From Bacteroidales bacterium (GTDB taxonomy: Bacteria; Bacteroidota; Bacteroidia; Bacteroidales; Muribaculaceae), in the NCBI GenBank assembly GCA_910575615.1, contig CAJTEX010000009.1, positions 1-64,000 of the forward strand: a stretch of 64,000 bases of DNA, read 5' to 3'. Position 1 is the stretch's first letter, and the number at the start of each line of letters is the position of its first letter. Positions 36,801 through 44,559 of this stretch are shown one piece after another. Under the pieces are notes generated by a model. The model was not told the DNA's origin. It was given only the letters and a program-made list of their open reading frames with translations, and did not search any database. Both the position numbers and the translations under genes were made by a program.

Positions 36801-37431
36801 CGGTCTCGACCACGTCCTCGCTTCCGGCAAGAATGTCAACATCCTTGTCCTCGACACCGAGGTTTACTCCAACACCGGCGGCCAGGCATCGAAGGCTACC
36901 CCCATTGGCGCCATCGCCAAGTTCGCCGCGTCCGGCAAGCGCATCCGCAAGAAAGACCTCGGTCTGATCGCCACCACCTACGGCTACGTTTACGCCGCAC
37001 AGGTAGCGATGGGCGCCGACCAGGCCCAGACCCTCAAGGCAATCCGTGAGGCTGAGGCTTACGACGGTCCCTCGATCATCATCGCTTACAGCCCCTGTAT
37101 CAACCATGGCCTCCGCTCAGGAATGGGCAAATCCCAGGCCGAGGAGCAAAAAGCTGTGGAATGCGGTTACTGGCACCTCTGGCGCTACAACCCCGTTCTG
37201 GAGGAGGAAGGCAAGAACCCCTTCTCGCTCGACTCGAAGACTCCCGACTGGGACAAGTTCGAGGACTTCCTCAAGGGCGAGGTGCGTTACGCGTCCGTTC
37301 AGAAGCAGTATCCCGCCGAGGCAGCTGAACTGTTTGGCGCAGCCAAGGCAAATGCCCGCTGGCGCTACAACAACTACCTGCGTCTCTCACAGAGCCAGTG
37401 GGGTGTGGAGCCCCCCGCCGTTGTTGAATGA
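33868..37431 (+). CDS. nifJ: Pyruvate:ferredoxin oxidoreductase NifJ
   Basis: A single-chain 1187-residue enzyme that oxidises pyruvate to acetyl-CoA and CO2 and reduces ferredoxin, the central pyruvate reaction of anaerobic Bacteroidales. Domains in order: N-terminal pyrimidine-binding half (AAIYPITPSSTMAEY), the gamma-type domain, an insert with two [4Fe-4S] ferredoxin motifs (CIQCNKCAYVCPHAA and CLGCGNCVDVCPG), and the C-terminal thiamine-diphosphate domain with the proximal cluster CSGCGETPY and the GDGAAYDIGFGGLDH magnesium motif. Codon use is strongly biased to C-ending codons, as expected for an abundant protein. It is monocistronic, followed by hairpins at 37482-37527. Confidence 0.97.
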   Translation: MSKEKKFLTCDGNQAAAHVSYMFSEVAAIYPITPSSTMAEYVDEWAAAGRKNIFGETVLVQEMQSEGGAAGAVHGSLQAGALTTTYTASQGLLLMIPNMYKIAGEQLPCVFHVSARTLASHALSIFGDHQDVMSVRQTGFAMLCEGSVQEVMDLSGVAHLASIKASIPFVNFFDGFRTSHEIQKIEVMEQDDLAPLLDREALDRFRQHALTPQAPVSRGMAENGDVFFQHREACNPAYDNIADVVEEYMEKISAITGRKYGLFDYYGAEDADRVIIAMGSVTQAAQEAIDFMLANGEKVGLVSVHLYRPFSAKHFLAAVPKTAKRIAVLDRTKEPGATGEPLFLDVKECFYGKENAPLIVGGRYGLASKDTTPAQIIGVFENLALPMPKDHFTVGIVDDVTFTSLPLPEEVALGDKSTYEAKFYGLGADGTVGANKNSVKIIGDNTNKYCQAYFAYDSKKSGGFTCSHLRFGDAPIRSTYLVNTPNFVACHVQAYLHMYDVTRGLRDNGTFLLNTIWEGEELAKNLPAKVKKYFADHNISVYYINATKIAQEIGLGNRTNTILQSAFFRITEVIPVDLAVEQMKKFIVKSYGKKGQDVVDKNYAAVDRGGEYKKLDVDPAWSNLEVEMPAPNDDPEFINKIVRPINAQDGDLLKVSDFANIPDGTWENGTSAYEKRGVAAFVPEWKEENCIQCNKCAYVCPHAAIRPFLLDADEMKNAPVAEDKTLPAIGKQFAGMRFIQAVDVLDCLGCGNCVDVCPGKKGEKALEMKPLESQLGVQAEWDYCVKSVASKQELIDIKANVKNSQFATPLFEFSGACSGCGETPYVKLISQLYGDHEMVANATGCSSIYSGSVPSTPYTTNFRGHGPAWANSLFEDFAEFGLGMTIANEKMQMRLTALMEQALTCDCCSAEIKAQAQKWLDNRNDAVATREVYETIVPLCAACECDVCKGIVTLKGFIVKRSQWIIAGDGAAYDIGFGGLDHVLASGKNVNILVLDTEVYSNTGGQASKATPIGAIAKFAASGKRIRKKDLGLIATTYGYVYAAQVAMGADQAQTLKAIREAEAYDGPSIIIAYSPCINHGLRSGMGKSQAEEQKAVECGYWHLWRYNPVLEEEGKNPFSLDSKTPDWDKFEDFLKGEVRYASVQKQYPAEAAELFGAAKANARWRYNNYLRLSQSQWGVEPPAVVE

Positions 37432-37481
37432 CCAACGCCTGTCGACATCGCTGAACCACGGCGATAACCGATAACCACCAA

Positions 37482-37527
37482 ACGGGCGGCGCGATCGGGA
37501 ACCATCCAGGGTTCCGGGTCGCGCCGC
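37482..37527 (+). terminator. Probable nifJ terminator
   Basis: Long GC-rich hairpin: GGCGGCGCG on the left pairs with CGCGCCGCC on the right, with GGGAACC and GGTTCC continuing the stem around a short loop. It begins about 50 nt after the stop and is followed by CGCGTTTTGTCC, a modest T-run. Confidence 0.6.
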
Positions 37528-37552
37528 CCTCGCGTTTTGTCCGTCATTGCCG

Positions 37553-37702
37553 GATTCGTGGGTGGAATCAATGTCCGTCAGGATGGAATCAATGTCGGAT
37601 AGGCTGTCATGGGGAAATATAAAGTCAGATAGCGTTTGGAGGTCTTTTATGGACACCAATAAGGTAAGCCCCGGAATTCCGTCGCGGAGTTCCGGGGCTT
37701 AC
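37553..37702. repeat. Short direct repeat and strong hairpin after nifJ
   Basis: TGGAATCAATGTC occurs twice, about 20 bp apart (around 37562 and 37582). Further on, 37664-37676 pairs perfectly with 37690-37702 (GTAAGCCCCGGAA / TTCCGGGGCTTAC), and inner bases extend the stem. The hairpin lies about 100 bp after the 3' end of the convergent secreted-protein gene at 37799 and may be its terminator, or part of a repeat. No gene is seen in 37432-37798. Confidence 0.5.
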
Positions 37703-37798
37703 AAAATCTATGAAACGAGGTTTATGTCATTTGGATGACGGAAAGAGGAGAAGAGAGGAGGGGATGAGAGAGGAGGAGAGAGGGAGGCTGGGCGGCTG

Positions 37799-39145
37799 TC
37801 AGCGTATGAGGTGCTTCTTGCCGTTGATGATGTAGAGGCCTGCGGGGAGGGTGGAGAGGGCAGAGGCGTCGGATACGCGGGCTACGAGGATGCCCTGGAG
37901 GTTGTAGACGGTGTAGCCTTCGGTGGCATTGTCGGCTGCGACATTGTCGACACCGGCCGAGACATCGGTGTAGTCGGCATAGACAATCCTGGAGGTGGGG
38001 AAATACTCCTCGGTGTCATAGTCGTAGTCGGAGACAATCAGCTCGGTGGGGTTGCCGTTGTTGTCATATGTGTATTCGGCTTTGGTGCCAGCCACGAGTT
38101 CGGTCATTCCATCGTAGGTTTCTGTCATTGTCTCGAGTGTGACGTTGCCGTGGTCGTCATATGTGGCCTCGGTCACTGTGATGTATGTGGCCTCGTCGGT
38201 GGGTTCGCCATCCTCGTCGAAGTATTCCGACTCGGTGAGGCGGAAGCTGCCGTTTTCATCGATGATTTCCATCTGTGAGGTGATGCCAACGATTGCCGGG
38301 TCTGCGAATGTTTCTTTCAAGAGGTAGTTGCCCGGGGTCTCGGCAGAGTATTCGACGAAGAGGTATCCGTCAAGCTCGTTGTCGTAATACACCTCGCATG
38401 ACTTCAAGCGATTGGCTCCGGAGGTCATCTCGTATAGTGAGGTTCCGGTCATCTGGCCGTCGGTCGCTTCCCAGATGATGTTACGGTAGCTTGTGTTGTC
38501 GTAAAGCTCCCACTCGACAGGCGTGCCTGAGTAGTTGCAGAAATACATGAACTCGTTGGCCTGGCCGGTGGTCTGGTCGTAGATCCAGACAGACTTGTAA
38601 GCCGCCATCATGTCGTTCATATAAGGGAGCGATTTCACGATTTCGATGATGTTGCCCTGGTCGTTGCGGGTCACCTCGTTGGTCTCGCAGGTGTAGTTTC
38701 TTGTCCACTCTCCGTCGCTCCAGTCGAATCCGAGGCGTTCGGTGAAGAATGTGTGAATCACAGGATCGTAAACATAGGTGCGCTTGGAGTCGTTTTCCCA
38801 TCCGTCACCCTCGTCGACACGCGAGAGAACTGACACGGGCATTCCGAACTCGTTGTATTCGGTCTCGGTGAGGGACATCACACCGTCGGCCTCCCCTTCC
38901 TCCTTGATGGCGTTGCCGTTGGCGTCGTAGGTGAAATTGATGGTGCCGAGTTCCAACCACTTTTCCTCGACATCGTACCATATATAGTCGGTCTGTGAGG
39001 CGGGACGCCATAGCGGGGCAGCTCCTTCGGCCTTCATCACTGCCAGTTTGCGGGGACTGCCTTTCTTGGTTTTGAAACGGCCGTCGGCAACGGCGGCAGA
39101 TGCGCCCAGGAGGGCGCAAAGGGGGAGAATGTAAAGTTTTTTCAT
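37799..39145 (-). CDS. Secreted YD-repeat-like protein with T9SS-like tail
   Basis: A 448-residue exported protein of no recognised family. Signal peptide: MKKLYILPLCALLGASAAVA. The mature part is very acidic and contains loosely repeated units centred on phrases such as FTYDANGNAIKEEG, TEATYDDHGNVTLE and EYTYDNNGNPTEL, resembling RHS/YD beta repeats, with similar units at about residues 60, 140, 330 and 370. The last 50 residues (YTVYNLQGILVARV ... LPAGLYIINGKK) look like a type IX secretion tail. ATG at 39145 is chosen over 39187 by the signal peptide. It probably sits at the cell surface; its role is unknown. Confidence 0.72.
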   Translation of the reverse strand: MKKLYILPLCALLGASAAVADGRFKTKKGSPRKLAVMKAEGAAPLWRPASQTDYIWYDVEEKWLELGTINFTYDANGNAIKEEGEADGVMSLTETEYNEFGMPVSVLSRVDEGDGWENDSKRTYVYDPVIHTFFTERLGFDWSDGEWTRNYTCETNEVTRNDQGNIIEIVKSLPYMNDMMAAYKSVWIYDQTTGQANEFMYFCNYSGTPVEWELYDNTSYRNIIWEATDGQMTGTSLYEMTSGANRLKSCEVYYDNELDGYLFVEYSAETPGNYLLKETFADPAIVGITSQMEIIDENGSFRLTESEYFDEDGEPTDEATYITVTEATYDDHGNVTLETMTETYDGMTELVAGTKAEYTYDNNGNPTELIVSDYDYDTEEYFPTSRIVYADYTDVSAGVDNVAADNATEGYTVYNLQGILVARVSDASALSTLPAGLYIINGKKHLIR

Positions 39146-39204
39146 GCAATGAAAATTTAGTAATTTGTCTGGTTGTGTAATTATCAAAATATAGCACTCG
39201 CGAC

Positions 39205-39236
39205 AAAGTTACTAATTTTTCGACGAAAAAGCAAAT
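39205..39236 (-). promoter_or_regulatory. Promoter of the secreted YD-like protein gene
   Basis: Minus strand TTTG (39233-39236), 20 nt, TAACTTTG (39205-39212): a perfect match. The boxes overlap the last codons of the guanine deaminase gene, so the two genes have separate starts. Confidence 0.75.
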
Positions 39237-40633
39237 CCGCAGGGTAATTCAGAGGGATAAGACAGCTGATGGGGCCGATGCCTGTCGAATACCTTTTTGC
39301 CCGCCACGTATGTGGCCCGGTTGAGGTTGTCGGGGGCGAGCGTCTGCAGCACGAACAGTTTTTCGGGGAGGCTGTGGGCAAACTGCAACCGCCATTCCAG
39401 GAACTCGGTGGCTTTCAGGTCGAGCACAGCCAGGTCTGCCTCACGGCCCGGACGGATTGACCCGATGGTGTCTTCGAGGCGCAGCACACGCGCCCCGCCG
39501 AGTGTGGCCATGTAGAAGCTCCGCAACGCGTCGAGAGGATTGTCGTCGAGCATCGCCACCTTGTAGGCGTCACCCAGTTGGCGGGGGATTGAGAAGCTTG
39601 TCCCGGCTCCGACATCAGAGCCTATGCCGACACGGCAGGGCCGGGCGGGGTCGGTGGCCTGGCGGTACTTGAACTCCCCGTCGCCCAGGAAGAGGTTTGA
39701 CGACGGGCAGTGGGCGACCCCGCATCCCGCCTCCGACAGGCGTTTCCACTCCCGGGGGGTGACGATGCAGCAGTGGGCCAGCACAGTGTGATGGCCGAGC
39801 AGGCCAAACCGGTCGTATATGTCGGTGTAGTCCCTGGCCTCGGGGAACAGCGACATCGCCCAGCGGATTTCACCCTCAGCCTCGTCGAGATGGGTGTGGA
39901 GATAGACCCCCTGGTCGAGGTGGGCGCGATAAAGCTCCCCGGCCAGCTTGAGCTGCAGCGGGGTGCTTGTCGGGGCGAAACGGGGGATGATGGCGTAGAG
40001 CTGCCGGCCGCGGCGGTGCCACTTGGCCATCAGTTTCTCAGTAAGCAGCATGGAGCCTTCAGCCGAGGGGTCTTTCAGGTTTTCGGGCAGGTTGCGGTCT
40101 TGCAGCACCTTCCCGGTGATGGTGCGGGCGTTGTAGCGTTCCGATTCCTCAAACAGGGCATTGACCGAGGCTTCGAAGGTTGTGGAGAAGACATTGGCGG
40201 TTGTGGTTCCCGCCGAGAGGGTCTGGCGGAAGAACATCCGGGCCACCTCGTCGGCGAAGTCCTTGTCGCGGAATCTCGCCTCTGTCGGGAATGTGTAGCG
40301 GTTGAGCCAGTCAATCAGTGTGTCGCCGTAAGAGCCAATCATAGGGGCCTGCACATAGTGGGCATGGCAGTCGATGAATCCGGGCAGTATGAGCGCGTCC
40401 TCATACCGGTCAATGTCGGTCAGGCCCGGGTAAGCGGGGGTCACGTCGGCGTATTCACCTGCGGCGAGAATCCGGCCGTCCTGTATCACGGCGAGGCCGT
40501 CGGCGTAATAGTCGTGGCAAAGGGAGACGGGAGCCATGGCCGGGTCGTCACGGAAAGTGAGCATCGCGCCGCGCACCCCTTTGAGAGGGCCTCCGGCGGG
40601 ATTGACGGGTAGGTGGGATATGTTGTCGGTCAT
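39212..40633 (-). CDS. guaD: Guanine deaminase
   Basis: Zinc amidohydrolase converting guanine to xanthine and ammonia. It has 473 residues, as expected. The metal ligands are in GFIDCHAHYVQ (HxH), HTHLDEAEGE, VLAHCCIV and GIGSDVGAGTS; the guanine-deaminase-specific stretch YGDTLIDWLNRYTFPTEARF distinguishes it from other amidohydrolases (cited here in parts: DWLNRYTFPTEA). The product could feed purine salvage or nitrogen supply. A 7-bp inverted repeat (40637-40670) sits directly before the start codon and may be a regulator site. Confidence 0.9.
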   Translation of the reverse strand: MTDNISHLPVNPAGGPLKGVRGAMLTFRDDPAMAPVSLCHDYYADGLAVIQDGRILAAGEYADVTPAYPGLTDIDRYEDALILPGFIDCHAHYVQAPMIGSYGDTLIDWLNRYTFPTEARFRDKDFADEVARMFFRQTLSAGTTTANVFSTTFEASVNALFEESERYNARTITGKVLQDRNLPENLKDPSAEGSMLLTEKLMAKWHRRGRQLYAIIPRFAPTSTPLQLKLAGELYRAHLDQGVYLHTHLDEAEGEIRWAMSLFPEARDYTDIYDRFGLLGHHTVLAHCCIVTPREWKRLSEAGCGVAHCPSSNLFLGDGEFKYRQATDPARPCRVGIGSDVGAGTSFSIPRQLGDAYKVAMLDDNPLDALRSFYMATLGGARVLRLEDTIGSIRPGREADLAVLDLKATEFLEWRLQFAHSLPEKLFVLQTLAPDNLNRATYVAGKKVFDRHRPHQLSYPSELPCGFAFSSKN

Positions 40634-40636
40634 AAT

Positions 40637-40670
40637 GGGTCATCTTTATATAATGATTAACATATGACCC
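40637..40670. promoter_or_regulatory. Inverted repeat upstream of guaD, possible operator
   Basis: GGGTCAT (40637-40643) and ATGACCC (40664-40670) flank a 20-nt AT-rich spacer that begins 3 nt before the start codon. The position, so close to the start, suits a repressor site or an RNA stem controlling translation. No purine riboswitch core was recognised. Confidence 0.4.
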
Positions 40671-40729
40671 GGGAATCTGTTGCATCAGACAGCGAAAGTT
40701 TCTTATGGAAGCGCGCTCTCCACACGAAA

Positions 40730-40782
40730 CCCCGGATTGCCGCCCGGGAGCCTGCTATGGACTCCAGCGCGTCAATCCGGGG
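40730..40782 (-). terminator. Hairpin after the large secreted protein gene
   Basis: CCCCGGATTG (40730-40739) pairs perfectly with CAATCCGGGG (40773-40782), with further pairs inside the 33-nt loop. On the minus strand it follows the stop at 40857 by 75 nt and is trailed by TTTCG. The remainder of 40671-40856 contains nothing else recognised. Confidence 0.5.
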
Positions 40783-40856
40783 CGGATAATGGGGCAATCC
40801 TCAGTAAGCGCGTGACTCAGTCAGCGTCAATACCGTCGGATTCAGATAACAGGGTG

Positions 40857-43800
40857 TCAGTCGACAGCCACCTTGAAGGTCTTCTCTCCGACGGTCACCA
40901 CATAGATGCCGGGAGCCACGGGGAGCGACATGCTTTCGCCGGTCAGCTGCGTGGCGGCCACCTGGATTCCTGCCGGGAGGAAGACGCGGGCTGTCTCGCC
41001 CTGGAAGCCGGTGAAGAGTATCGCGCCGGTCTGCCCGGTCACCGAGTATGCTGCCTCGGCGGTGGTCTCCTCCAGGCCTGACTGTGAGCCTGAACGGATG
41101 GAATAGGAGTCAATCAGGGGTATGGAAGAGCTGCCGCCTATGAAGTTGACGTGCAGGCGGGCATCCACCCATTTCTGGCCCTGGAGGGATTCAGGCAGTG
41201 TGTAGCTGAACTTCTTCCAGCCGTCGGTGGTCTGGGGCGCGGTCACCTTGCCGAGTATGACATATTCATCCATGCCGTGGCATGCAGCCATCAGGGTCAG
41301 CTCGCAAGCCAGCGGGTGGTGGTAGCTCGAGAACTCGATTTCCGCGTCTGTGATTCCCTCGGTTGAGAATTTTGGCAGATAGATGTAAGAGTCGCCGCGG
41401 TTCCAGGTGGTGTGGCCGTAGAGGGCGAATCCTCCCTCGGCCGATACGGCAGTGGGTATGATGTCAGAGGGATTCACAAGGCCCCAGGTCGGGGAGTACT
41501 CTGCCTCGAGCGACGAACCCAGTGCGAGGGGCTTGTAGTGGAGCGCGGCATCGGCGAATGTCTCATCCATCGGCAGCGTGTAGGGCCTGCCGAGAATCAC
41601 GGTGAAGGAAGTCATGGCCGAGCCGGAGTTAATACCGTTGTAGGCCTGCAGGCCGAGGGTGAGGACGGTCAACGGCATGTTGGTGTATTCAAGCTCATAG
41701 GTCATGGTCAGTTTGTCAGTGACATCGATCTGATACCAGTCTTCATCCTCCTCGTCCCACTCCCAGAGGTAATAGTCCATCCCGTCGGGATTTACGTGTC
41801 CGCCGGTCACGCCGGTGGTTATGGCCTGGTAGTCGATTTTCACGCTCATGTTGTCATCGCTGACGGCCAGGGCGGTGATTACCGGTGCTGTCGGGCGGTC
41901 AAGGCCGCAGTTGACCTCGATTGACGCGCGAGGGCCAGTCCCGACGGGTGAAGACACCGTCACGGTTACCTGAGATTTCCCTTCCGGGCAGGCTATGCGG
42001 GCATTCCCCTCTTCGCCAGGTTTCCCCTCTACGGTCTTAGACTCGGCGGCGCTGGCTACCGTGGCGGTGAGCGGTGTCTCCGGGTCGAGCGTCTGGCCGC
42101 CGTTGTTGAGTGTGGGGAACCTGAATGTGATGTCGGCGAGCAGCTCGCCGGTCTCAAGGCCGTCACCGGCCAGGTCGGTCACTGTGGCCGGAGTCTCCTG
42201 GTTGGCGAGGCTTTCCATCATTTCCAGACGGTTGACGTGGAGGTAATATTTGTTTTTGTCAGACACGCAATGCACACCGATGTAGTAGCGTCCGGCCTCA
42301 GGCAACGCCAAGGTGTTTTCGAGGCGTATCCATTCGGTGGAGGAGACGCTGGTCTTGTCGATGACGGGGATTGTCATAGCCTCCACGCTCTGCTGGCGGC
42401 CTATGAATACCTCCACATCCTCGGGATAGGAGGACGAGTAGCATTTCACGTTGATGGCGATGTCGTAAAGCACAGATGCGTCGGCGACCTCGATGGCCGG
42501 GGAGATGAACCAGTCGTCGGCCTCGTTGGAGCCGCTGTAAGTGTATTTGAAACTGTCATCCTCGCCGGTCCATGTGCGGTCGTCGTTGTTTGCGTCAACT
42601 ACCAGGAAGTTGTCAAACACCTCCTTGTCGAGATCAAGCCCGAGCGGCAGCTCGAAATAGAATGATGAGGAGATGTGGCAAGAGAAGGAGATGGAGCTTG
42701 TCTGGCTGCCGCTCTTTGAGCCGTCGCCGTCAAGGATGTATGACATGGAGGTGACCGAGTGTGCGCCCAGTGAGAGGCCGGTGAAAGATATGGGCTTGCT
42801 CTCGCCTGGCGCGCCCTGCACCGGCTCGCCATAGGGCTGTCCGTCGAGGGTTATGTCGGCATGGATGACGGTCTGGGCCGCCAGGGTCTCCCCGGAGAGG
42901 CTGGTGGTGGGGAAGGTGATGGTCACCGAGCCGTCGCCGCCGTCAAAGTCGGCGTCAGATAGTATGGCGGCCAGCGGGGCCGAGCCGTCGGTGACTTCCA
43001 CGGATATGTTCTGGAGATAGAGATATGACGCGCTGGTGGGGGAGATGGCGTGGAATGCCACATAGAAGGGCCGGTCGGCCTCGACGGGGAATATGGCCTC
43101 TTCGGTGGCGAACGCTTCAGGGCTTTGGAACGCCGCGTTTCTCCACAACACGTTCTGGCTCAGAGCTTCCACGGTAGGCTCATAGGCCATGCATACCTCC
43201 AGCCCCTCGTCGTTGTATTTCGTGGCCACGTTGAAAGTCAGTTTTCGCGCGCCTGCGCTGCCCGCCTCGAATGCGGGCAGTATGATCCAGTCGTCGCCGG
43301 GATTGAACCAGGAGTAGCTGTAGCGGAATGAACCCTCACCGGCGGAGTTGCCGGCAGGGTAGCCGCTGGCACACCATTCCCAGGTGTTGCTGTCGTCATT
43401 GGCGTTGATTACCGTACACCATTCAAACTCGTCTGTGTCGGGCAGGAAAGTGTAGCCCATTGGAATGAATGCCGGCTGAGGCTTGGTGAACTTTCGCTCG
43501 ACCGATGCCCGTTCGGAGGAAAGCTCCCCGACGGTAGCGGTGGCTGAGATGGTGTGGGTGCCGCTTGTGGCGACATTGAAGTTGAAGAGCCGTGATTCGC
43601 CGGGCGCGCCGGTGAATGTGCCATCCTCGATTTCGTTGCCGTCGAGGAATACGGTCGCCGTGACGGATGAGGCCTGAAGCGGGTCACCTCCGAGGGTCTG
43701 TGACGGGAGGGTGACGGTGAGTGCGCAATCGAGGCCGTCGGCCTCGATTGCAAGCGCCGGCGCTTGCGGCTGGTCCAAAGACGGTTTCTCTATCGATATG

Positions 43801-44405
43801 TTCTTGAAGAAGATGTAGAATTTGTTGGCCGGCGACGAGGCGTAGAGGCCGAAATGCCAGGTGCCGTCCGAGGGGATTTCTACCGTGCGGGACTCTGTCA
43901 CATCCTCCTGGTTGGTGTAAGAGGTCTTCTCCATGATTGTGGTGGTCATGGAGGCGGGGTCGGTCGAGGAGCCGATACACAGCTTGAAGTCCTCCATGTC
44001 TGAGCGGGTCTTGTAGGTGTATGTCACCTTGTATGTTCCCCCCTCGAGATTCATCGGGGGGAGTATGCACCAGTCGTCGGCCTGCTGGCTGTAGTTGTAG
44101 GTGTACTTGAGATATTCCCCGTCGAGGCTCCAGGTCTTCCCGTCGTTGTTGCCGTCGATGATTGTGCATTCGGCAAACTGCGCTGGGGTCGGGGCGAAGG
44201 TGACGGGGGCCGTGTAGCCCCCCTCCGGGGCGCGGTTGGGGATGGTCTTTGAAGCACCGAGACGCACCAGGCGCGGGGCCTCGGTGGCGCTTTTTTCGGC
44301 CGCAGGGGGGACTGAAGGCTGGGCCTTCTGGTCGGCCAACCCGATGGCGGCGAGGAATCCGGCTGTCGCCAGTCCTCCACACAGGAGGGATAACTTCTTG
44401 ATCAT
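40857..44405 (-). CDS. Large secreted protein with three repeated modules and T9SS-like tail
   Basis: A 1182-residue exported protein. The signal segment is MIKKLSLLCGGLATAGFLAA. Three homologous modules follow at about residues 77-206, 328-470 and 598-728; each opens with a Cys/Val-rich strand plus DGNNDGKTW, NANDDSNTW or DANNDDRTW and contains ADDWCILPP, GDDWIILPA or ADDWFISPA, like choice-of-anchor J / cleaved-adhesin jelly-roll domains. Between them are Ig/Fn3-like parts with VTLPSQTLGGDPL, ITFPTTSLSGETL and FRFPTLNNGGQTL. A fourth, shorter jelly-roll-like region leads to a type IX-like tail (LPVAPGIYVVTVGEKTF). Probably a surface adhesin or glycan binder; no catalytic residues seen. The ORF extends to 44768 but would overlap bioB. 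Confidence 0.8.
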   Translation of the reverse strand: MIKKLSLLCGGLATAGFLAAIGLADQKAQPSVPPAAEKSATEAPRLVRLGASKTIPNRAPEGGYTAPVTFAPTPAQFAECTIIDGNNDGKTWSLDGEYLKYTYNYSQQADDWCILPPMNLEGGTYKVTYTYKTRSDMEDFKLCIGSSTDPASMTTTIMEKTSYTNQEDVTESRTVEIPSDGTWHFGLYASSPANKFYIFFKNISIEKPSLDQPQAPALAIEADGLDCALTVTLPSQTLGGDPLQASSVTATVFLDGNEIEDGTFTGAPGESRLFNFNVATSGTHTISATATVGELSSERASVERKFTKPQPAFIPMGYTFLPDTDEFEWCTVINANDDSNTWEWCASGYPAGNSAGEGSFRYSYSWFNPGDDWIILPAFEAGSAGARKLTFNVATKYNDEGLEVCMAYEPTVEALSQNVLWRNAAFQSPEAFATEEAIFPVEADRPFYVAFHAISPTSASYLYLQNISVEVTDGSAPLAAILSDADFDGGDGSVTITFPTTSLSGETLAAQTVIHADITLDGQPYGEPVQGAPGESKPISFTGLSLGAHSVTSMSYILDGDGSKSGSQTSSISFSCHISSSFYFELPLGLDLDKEVFDNFLVVDANNDDRTWTGEDDSFKYTYSGSNEADDWFISPAIEVADASVLYDIAINVKCYSSSYPEDVEVFIGRQQSVEAMTIPVIDKTSVSSTEWIRLENTLALPEAGRYYIGVHCVSDKNKYYLHVNRLEMMESLANQETPATVTDLAGDGLETGELLADITFRFPTLNNGGQTLDPETPLTATVASAAESKTVEGKPGEEGNARIACPEGKSQVTVTVSSPVGTGPRASIEVNCGLDRPTAPVITALAVSDDNMSVKIDYQAITTGVTGGHVNPDGMDYYLWEWDEEDEDWYQIDVTDKLTMTYELEYTNMPLTVLTLGLQAYNGINSGSAMTSFTVILGRPYTLPMDETFADAALHYKPLALGSSLEAEYSPTWGLVNPSDIIPTAVSAEGGFALYGHTTWNRGDSYIYLPKFSTEGITDAEIEFSSYHHPLACELTLMAACHGMDEYVILGKVTAPQTTDGWKKFSYTLPESLQGQKWVDARLHVNFIGGSSSIPLIDSYSIRSGSQSGLEETTAEAAYSVTGQTGAILFTGFQGETARVFLPAGIQVAATQLTGESMSLPVAPGIYVVTVGEKTFKVAVD

Positions 44406-44487
44406 TAGCACTTGTTTTATTAGTGAGACAATATGACTGGTTGCGGGTGTATGGTTGTGGTTGGTTGGTAACGATGAATAGTGATTT

Positions 44488-44495
44488 CGCAAAAA
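44488..44495 (-). promoter_or_regulatory. -7 box upstream of the large secreted protein gene
   Basis: TATTTTTG on the minus strand. The leader to 44405 would be about 75 nt. The matching upstream box is not clear. Confidence 0.4.
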
Positions 44496-44529
44496 TACAA
44501 AAAATATTAAAATAACTGGCGGAATTTTG

Positions 44530-44537
44530 TAATTTTG
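44530..44537 (+). promoter_or_regulatory. -7 box upstream of bioB
   Basis: TAATTTTG 22 nt before the bioB start codon, giving a short leader. No TTTG at the expected upstream distance; this region diverges from the secreted-protein gene. Confidence 0.45.
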
Positions 44538-44559
44538 TGGGGTTAATTGGAAAAATGCT

